A stretch of DNA of 64,000 nucleotides from assembly GCA_031275795.1 (NCBI GenBank), contig JAISOG010000035.1, forward strand, positions 1 through 64,000, in the 5' to 3' direction. How positions within the stretch are numbered: the first letter of the stretch is position 1; each line of letters begins with the position of its first letter. Below, one piece after another: positions 58,206-64,000 of this stretch. The position numbers were made by a program, and so were the translations under genes. Under the pieces are notes generated by a model. That model ran no database searches, was not told the DNA's origin, and saw nothing but the letters and a program-made list of their open reading frames with translations. This DNA comes from Candidatus Endomicrobiellum incisitermitis. Lineage in GTDB: Bacteria > Elusimicrobiota > Endomicrobiia > Endomicrobiales > Endomicrobiaceae.

Positions 58206-59320
58206 TTGCCATTATCACTACAAACACAATTGTACGGAACTAAATGAGCAGACCAACCGCCACATTTTGCACTAAAGTAAGCATCTATTGGATTATCTTT
58301 ATTAGTTAGTAGTTTTATACTTTCTCTTTTACTTTCAGCATAATTTATAAACAAACCAGCTTCTGCCAAAGCTACAAAAGGAGCTGCTTGAGGAAAAGCT
58401 GCGGCTTGCACTAAAGCTTTTGACATTAAAGCAAATTGCATAGCAGATGAGGCTTCTACCAAAGCAGATGTCAATTTTGTAGATCCTGTAAAAGAACTCT
58501 CTTTTTTAGGAAACATTGCTCCTTTTACATTATATGGAGTTGCAGCAGAATAGACTGTAATTTCCGGCAAACATATATTTAAGAATTTTGCAAATAAAGG
58601 TTTTCTGCCTGCTCTTTTGTGTCTTAAAATAACTTTAACTTTTTGTTCGTGAAATTTGTCTCCTTGCACAAACCAAGAATATTTATTTTTTTTATATCTG
58701 CTTCTTAATAATAAGTGTAGATGAGTCGTAGGATCAACATAGTAACAGTAATTTTTTGTAGCATAATATTGTATACCTTTCAAATTGCGTTTTAACCCTA
58801 AACTCTTTTCAGGTTTTACAGGGATAAGAAAAACATTATATTTTTTATTTATCAGCATACTATAATGATATGCTAAATAACTTTTTATAGAAATATCTTG
58901 AACTTTTTGTAATATTTCAACTATTTGTTTAACCCTTTCAACACCATTGTTTCTCTTTGTATTAATCACATCATGCAAAACATCTGAATTTGGATTTTGG
59001 CAGCTAGGGTTCATAATAGCAGGCCACCCACCTACTTTTTCTGACGAGTAAGATGACAATTGTATTATTCTTGGATTTGTACTTAAAGATAAAACAGCAC
59101 CTATCATATAATTTGTTTTAGCTAAAAAGTTTAGGACTCTAGCTTTATAAGTGGCTAAAGATAAAGCCATACAATCTGCTTCGTTTTGCATTTCCATTCT
59201 ATTTCTTATAAGACATGCAATGTTTAGCATCATAGCCCAGCTAATAACCAGAACTATTGTAAAAATTAAAAAGTAATATAAAGTTTGTCCTTTATTATTT
59301 TCTAAAAATTTATTTCCCAA
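58202..59320 (-). CDS. TadG-like Flp pilus-assembly protein (TadE/G-like N-terminus)
   Basis: NNKGQTLYYFLIFTIVLVISWAMMLNIACLIRNRMEMQNEADCMALSLATY; TTG at 59320 avoids the 122-bp overlap implied by the 59431 start. Confidence 0.6.
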   Translation of the reverse strand: MGNKFLENNKGQTLYYFLIFTIVLVISWAMMLNIACLIRNRMEMQNEADCMALSLATYKARVLNFLAKTNYMIGAVLSLSTNPRIIQLSSYSSEKVGGWPAIMNPSCQNPNSDVLHDVINTKRNNGVERVKQIVEILQKVQDISIKSYLAYHYSMLINKKYNVFLIPVKPEKSLGLKRNLKGIQYYATKNYCYYVDPTTHLHLLLRSRYKKNKYSWFVQGDKFHEQKVKVILRHKRAGRKPLFAKFLNICLPEITVYSAATPYNVKGAMFPKKESSFTGSTKLTSALVEASSAMQFALMSKALVQAAAFPQAAPFVALAEAGLFINYAESKRESIKLLTNKDNPIDAYFSAKCGGWSAHLVPYNCVCSDNGN

Positions 59321-59912
59321 ACTTTTTTGCTCCCGGAAATGCTTTAAAATAATAACATTCATCTGGTGATGGAACCACTCTATTTCTTGCAGACTGGTAT
59401 CTTCTATTTTTAACACTACTACCTTTAGCAACTAAACTGCCAAACAAAACGCGTGTAAAATAATAAATTTTTATTGTTTCTTTAGACAACTCTTTGCCAG
59501 AATAATCCTTTGTTTTCTTTTTCCCTTTCCAAAGAGTTATAAAGTTTTTATTATTTGAAAAATCTTCACACAATGTTTGATCTTTTGTATCTTCTATACT
59601 AAAAGCAGAAAGATTTTCTTGGAAATCATTTCTATTTACAAAGACAAAATGAGAAGGGTTAAACTTACTATTTGAAAATATTGCCATAGGGTAAAAGAAC
59701 AATATATAAGACTTAGCTCTATCTTGTGCTTCTTTAAGTCTAAATTTACTTTTTGTCACAGATGCGGACCTAGCAGAAACAAATGCTGCTTCATTTGCAA
59801 TGATATCGTCAACAGTTATAATACATACTTGCAAAAAAGCAAACATTATAACCGTTGTAAAAACAATAACAAACAGTGCTTCTAGTAGAGATTGTCCTTT
59901 GTCAAATTTCAT
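59310..59912 (-). CDS. TadE-like protein
   Basis: MKFDKGQSLLEALFVIVFTTVIMFAFLQVCIITVDDIIANEAAFVSARSASV: GQSLLE N-terminus plus TM. Confidence 0.6.
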   Translation of the reverse strand: MKFDKGQSLLEALFVIVFTTVIMFAFLQVCIITVDDIIANEAAFVSARSASVTKSKFRLKEAQDRAKSYILFFYPMAIFSNSKFNPSHFVFVNRNDFQENLSAFSIEDTKDQTLCEDFSNNKNFITLWKGKKKTKDYSGKELSKETIKIYYFTRVLFGSLVAKGSSVKNRRYQSARNRVVPSPDECYYFKAFPGAKKFGK

Positions 59913-60100
59913 TTAACATAGCTAACTTTGTATTTTGAAACTTTTAAAGCGCTTGCTGTTACTCCTGAAAACATGGAAACTTTTTTATATTTAGATTTCC
60001 AAAAATTTCTATATAAAGACAGTACTCCTGAAGTTACAATAAGAAGTACAGCAAAAACAAGAATAAATTCCAACAAAGTTTGTCCTCTAAATTTATTCAT
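59909..60100 (-). CDS. Short TadE/pilin-like protein
   Basis: MNKFRGQTLLEFILVFAVLLIVTSGVLSLYRNFW, 63 aa; start/stop overlaps with neighbours. Confidence 0.6.
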   Translation of the reverse strand: MNKFRGQTLLEFILVFAVLLIVTSGVLSLYRNFWKSKYKKVSMFSGVTASALKVSKYKVSYVK

Positions 60101-60797
60101 TTTTAATTAGGTTTGTAGTAACAAAAATTAAAACATTTGTTTGTCTATCAATGTAATTTACTGTGCTAAATAGTGCTCCTAACAACGGAATATCACATAG
60201 CAAAGGAATACCTTTTATACGCTTATCTTTTGAAGTTTCTAAAAGTCCTGCTAAAATTATTGTTTGTCCATTTTTTATTTGCAAATGAGAAGAAGCTTGT
60301 CTTGTTGCAATAATAGGGTAACCTGCAACGTTAACAGAATTATCTATCCTTGAAAGTTCTGTATCAATCACAATATCTATTTTATTATTGGGTAAAATTG
60401 TAGGGGTGATGTTCATCATAATCCCATACTTTTTCCACTTAACAGAGGATGTGCCAAGACCTGTTAAAACTATAGGAAATTCTCCGCCAACCATAAAATT
60501 AGCGCTAGTAGCAGATTTTGTAATAAGTTTAGGTTTTGATAAAACTTTTGCAGCTCCATTAGTTTCTAAAGCTTTAAGAGTAGTTGAAAAATTAGTTTTT
60601 CTAAGAAAAGCTCCCGACTCTACTATAGCTGGAATATTGCTTTCTTCAACAGAAATTGCGCTAGGCCATTCTATTCCTAACTCTTTTCTTTTATCTTCAT
60701 TTATTTCTGAGATTTCTACAGAAATTTCAACCATTTGTTCAGCTGAATATGCTACTGGGCCACAAAACAAACCCAAAAGCAAAATTAACTTATTCAT
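60093..60797 (-). CDS. Secretin-core protein (type II/III secretion or RcpA/CpaC-like) lacking N-terminal domains
   Basis: Signal peptide then VEISVEISEINEDKRKELGIEW…LETNGAAKVLSKPKLIT…NFMVGGEFPI…ILAGLLETSKDKRIKGIPLLCDIPLLGALF. Confidence 0.85.
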   Translation of the reverse strand: MNKLILLLGLFCGPVAYSAEQMVEISVEISEINEDKRKELGIEWPSAISVEESNIPAIVESGAFLRKTNFSTTLKALETNGAAKVLSKPKLITKSATSANFMVGGEFPIVLTGLGTSSVKWKKYGIMMNITPTILPNNKIDIVIDTELSRIDNSVNVAGYPIIATRQASSHLQIKNGQTIILAGLLETSKDKRIKGIPLLCDIPLLGALFSTVNYIDRQTNVLIFVTTNLIKNE

Positions 60798-60826
60798 TTT
60801 GTCCTTTATATTTATAACAGTAAATT

Positions 60827-61906
60827 TTATATTTTGTTTATTAGAGACTTTTTATAAAAAGGCTTTGGCACAATTCTTATTTTTCTACTACTATTATTAT
60901 ACAGTAGCACTTCTAACTCTTCTGAAGTTACATTAGAATCTATCAAAGCTAGTCCTATAGCTTTTTTAAGTGTTGGAGAAAACGATCCACTTGTTACATA
61001 ACCTATTTTTTTACCGTACAAAACAACCTCGTTAGAATTTCTTGCTATACCTGATAAACATTCAAAAGCTACTAACTTTCTTAAAGGTTTGTCTTTTATT
61101 TGTAAAAGTGTCTTTTTGCCAATAAAATTGTTGTCCCAATTTACTGTTTTTTGAAATCCTACTTCAAGAGGATTAATATCTTCGCTAATTTCATGTCCAT
61201 GTAAAGGCATACAAGCTTCTAGTCTTAAAGTATCCCTACAGCCAAGACCACAAGGTTTTACTGACATATCTATAAGTTTTTTAAACAGACTTTCTGCCTG
61301 TCCTTTTGAAATAAAAATTTCAAACCCATCTTCTCCGGTGTATCCTGTCCTTGAAACATAACAAAAAGTTGTTTCTAGAGTCTTAAACTTTAATTTTGAA
61401 ATTGTAAAATATTTTATACCTTCTATATCAGTCTCAGCTAAACATTTTAAAACTTTTTCTGCTTTTGGTCCTTGCAAAGCAATAAGACAAATTTCATTAC
61501 TAATATCATCTATCTGCACATCGCCAACTTTATGATCGTTTAGCCAATCAAAATCTTTGTTTAAGTTTCCTGCGTTGACAACTATCATATATTTATCGCC
61601 AATATTATAAACAATGACGTCATCTTTAACACAGCCATATTCATTTAATATCATTGAATATCTTGCCTTATTATCTGACAAACCTACAATATTGCCAAGA
61701 GTTACACTACTTATAAACTTTTCAGAATCTTTACCAGTAACTATAAACGTGCCCATATGAGAAGTGTCAAAAACACCAACATTTGTTCTTACTGCATTAT
61801 GCTCTTCTATAACAGAAGAGTATTGTACAGGCATACTCCAACCACTAAACTCTATAAATTTTGCGCCAAGTTCTTTATGGAAATTATATAGCGGAGTCTG
61901 TTTCAT
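60827..61906 (-). CDS. gcvT: Glycine cleavage system aminomethyltransferase (T protein)
   Basis: MKQTPLYNFHKELGAKFIEFSGWSMPVQYSSVIEEHNAVRTNVGVFDTSHMG. Confidence 0.95.
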   Translation of the reverse strand: MKQTPLYNFHKELGAKFIEFSGWSMPVQYSSVIEEHNAVRTNVGVFDTSHMGTFIVTGKDSEKFISSVTLGNIVGLSDNKARYSMILNEYGCVKDDVIVYNIGDKYMIVVNAGNLNKDFDWLNDHKVGDVQIDDISNEICLIALQGPKAEKVLKCLAETDIEGIKYFTISKLKFKTLETTFCYVSRTGYTGEDGFEIFISKGQAESLFKKLIDMSVKPCGLGCRDTLRLEACMPLHGHEISEDINPLEVGFQKTVNWDNNFIGKKTLLQIKDKPLRKLVAFECLSGIARNSNEVVLYGKKIGYVTSGSFSPTLKKAIGLALIDSNVTSEELEVLLYNNSSRKIRIVPKPFYKKSLINKI

Positions 61907-63258
61907 AAAATGTCCTTTTTAAACTTTTTTACAGTTTCTGTACATGCCCCTAAAGCATCTTCATAAGCGTTTAACAATCCTTCGCTAAGAGATGGATGAA
62001 AAAACATTTCTCTTTTTATATCAATGCCACCATTCTTCAAAATTTGACAAGCTGTGTGAATAAGTTCGTCGCTACAGGCACCTACAACCCAAAAAGCAAG
62101 AGGCCTTTTAGTTAAAATATCTACAGCACATTTAACAAACCCTGTTCGTTTGTTTTCTATAAAAGCTCTACTGTTTGCTGTAAACAAAAACTTGCCAAAA
62201 GATAAATCTTTATAACTTGACAAGTTTTTCACTTTTACCCAAGCTGTCTGAGGCATAGAAAAAACAACTTGAGGAATAATATCATTTTCTACTATTTTAA
62301 AGTTACCACTAACTATATTTTCTGCAACAACTTTACCTTCATTTTGGGCTGTATAGGCAAGTAAATTTTTCCCATTTATATCACCAACTGCATAAATATT
62401 ATCTACATTTGTTTTGCAAAAATTGTCTGTCTTAATAAAACCATCTTTATCAATTTCAACTTTTAAAATTTCTAAACCTAATTTGCTGTTTGGCGTTCTT
62501 CCAGTAACGATTAACACTTTTTCATATTTATTGATATCGTTGAGTGCAGTTGTACATCCTGTCATTACTTCTAGGCCTTGTCTAGACAGATTTTTTTGCA
62601 CTTCCATAGACACTTCTGTATCTTCTTTTTCAAGCAAACAGGTTTGGCATTCTGCTAAAGACACCTGACTGCCAAACCCTGCAAAAATAGTAGCCATCTC
62701 TATACCTATAGCACCACCGCCAACTATAAGCATACTTTCTGGAATAGTTCTAAGATTCAAGATATCTGTTGAACTAATTATTTTATTGCCATCAAACTTG
62801 AAATCTTTTATTTCTTTAGGTTTTGTTCCTGTTGCTATAACAATTTTACTTGCAAAAATTTCTATTATTTTATCTTCACTTGAAACTGCTAAAGTGTTTG
62901 TGTCTTTAAATAAAGCTTCCCCTTTAACAATGTCCACATTATAAGAACAAAGTATTGACTCCACACCTTTTCTTAAATTCAAAATGTTTTTGTTTTTCTT
63001 TTCAACAATGTCAGAAAAAACTACAGGCTCTAAATTAGCCTTTAGTCCATACGTGTTAGATTTTTGTATTTCTTGTTTTATTTTTAAGGTTTGCCACAAA
63101 AATTTTGTAGGTATGCAACCACAGTTTAAACAAGTGCCACCTATAAAAGTTTTCTCTATTAATACAACTTTTGCTCCAAGTTGAGCTGCCCTAACTGCAC
63201 AAGTAAATCCTCCAGGACCTGAGCCTATTACAGCCACATCATATCCATTTGAACTCAT
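61903..63258 (-). CDS. lpdA: Dihydrolipoyl dehydrogenase
   Basis: VIGSGPGGFTCAVRAAQLGAKVVLIEK…GGTCLNCGCIPTK. Confidence 0.95.
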   Translation of the reverse strand: MSSNGYDVAVIGSGPGGFTCAVRAAQLGAKVVLIEKTFIGGTCLNCGCIPTKFLWQTLKIKQEIQKSNTYGLKANLEPVVFSDIVEKKNKNILNLRKGVESILCSYNVDIVKGEALFKDTNTLAVSSEDKIIEIFASKIVIATGTKPKEIKDFKFDGNKIISSTDILNLRTIPESMLIVGGGAIGIEMATIFAGFGSQVSLAECQTCLLEKEDTEVSMEVQKNLSRQGLEVMTGCTTALNDINKYEKVLIVTGRTPNSKLGLEILKVEIDKDGFIKTDNFCKTNVDNIYAVGDINGKNLLAYTAQNEGKVVAENIVSGNFKIVENDIIPQVVFSMPQTAWVKVKNLSSYKDLSFGKFLFTANSRAFIENKRTGFVKCAVDILTKRPLAFWVVGACSDELIHTACQILKNGGIDIKREMFFHPSLSEGLLNAYEDALGACTETVKKFKKDIL

Positions 63259-63262
63259 TAAT

Positions 63263-64000
63263 TTATCCTCTAATAGCCATTATAATGAAGTTAATTAAAA
63301 ATAATAATGACGTGCCTGCCAAAATTGGGGGTATGTCTTTTACTTTTTTTTGAGCTAGTTTTACTATACAATGAAATATAAATCCTGCAGCTATCCCATA
63401 ACTTATATTAAAGGCAAAAGTCATGATACTTAACGTGAAAAAAGCAGGAATTGCTTCTTGATAATCTGTCCATTTAATTCTTAAGGCAGAAGACATCATA
63501 AGCACACCTACTATAATTAAAGCAGGTGCTGTAGCTTCTGGAGGAACTATATTAAACAAAGAAGAAAAAGGTAGACACAATAAAAACATTATAGCTACAA
63601 CAAAAGATGTAAGGCCAGTTTTTCCACCTGCAGAAATACCAGAAGCACTTTCTACATAAGTTGTGACACTACTTGTGCCAAATATGCCGCCTATACAAGA
63701 TGCAACACCGTCAGCAAAAAAAGCTCTTTCGAACTTTGAAGAAAACCCTTTTTGACAAGTCAATTGAGCTTCTTTTTTAGTATCAAAAATACCGCTAATT
63801 TTACCTGCTCCTATAAATGTGCCTATAGCGTCAAAAGTCACAGACAGTAATAAAGCAAACAGTGCTGTAAGAGTAAGGATTACTTTATTTATATCAGAAA
63901 AAAGCATGCCCATACCATTAGAGCTAAATGCACAAAAAGAAATATCTTTAATTGATATGATAGAATGAAAATCAAAAAATTTTATTTTAGAACCGTCAAC
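63263..64000 (-). CDS. NCS2 / AzgA-type purine permease (5' end beyond window)
   Basis: LFDAIGTFIGAGK-like VTFDAIGTFIGAGKISGIF…GTSSVTTYVESASGISAGGKTGLTSFVVA; frame stays open to 64000. Confidence 0.88.
   Translation of the reverse strand, partial: VDGSKIKFFDFHSIISIKDISFCAFSSNGMGMLFSDINKVILTLTALFALLLSVTFDAIGTFIGAGKISGIFDTKKEAQLTCQKGFSSKFERAFFADGVASCIGGIFGTSSVTTYVESASGISAGGKTGLTSFVVAIMFLLCLPFSSLFNIVPPEATAPALIIVGVLMMSSALRIKWTDYQEAIPAFFTLSIMTFAFNISYGIAAGFIFHCIVKLAQKKVKDIPPILAGTSLLFLINFIIMAIRG

Overview
AT-rich, gene-dense chromosomal segment, most likely from an Endomicrobium-like Elusimicrobia (Termite Group 1) symbiont. This assignment is inferred from 16S character, base composition and gene order; no database search was run. 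Contents in order: the 3' end of a PD-(D/E)XK/AAA-ATPase-like gene; crcB, nadE, a MATE exporter and a lipoprotein; tRNA-Lys and tRNA-Leu; tig-clpP-clpX-lon; an aminotransferase, a glycosyltransferase and a flippase; a degenerate patch with palindromic repeats and an IS481-like transposase remnant; a complete rRNA operon (two promoters, 16S-tRNA-Ile-tRNA-Ala-23S-5S); rplJL-rpoBC; rpsL-rpsG-fusA; the S10/spc/alpha ribosomal superoperon; mreBCD-mrdA; a palindromic tandem repeat array; a small TadE/TadG/secretin cluster; gcvT-lpd; and a partial NCS2 permease. Points that stand out: (1) an array of long imperfect palindromes (~190-200 bp, period ~275-290 bp) at 57.1-58.2 kb, with a related copy at 15 kb, apparently built from or into an unidentified gene; (2) a truncated EF-Tu (tuf) relic exactly where tuf would be expected between fusA and rpsJ; (3) three related stem-forming intergenic elements just downstream of rplJ, rpsG and secY; (4) a secretin-core-only protein with TadE/TadG-like proteins and no Tad motor genes in view; (5) small exported or membrane ORFs placed inside the str operon.
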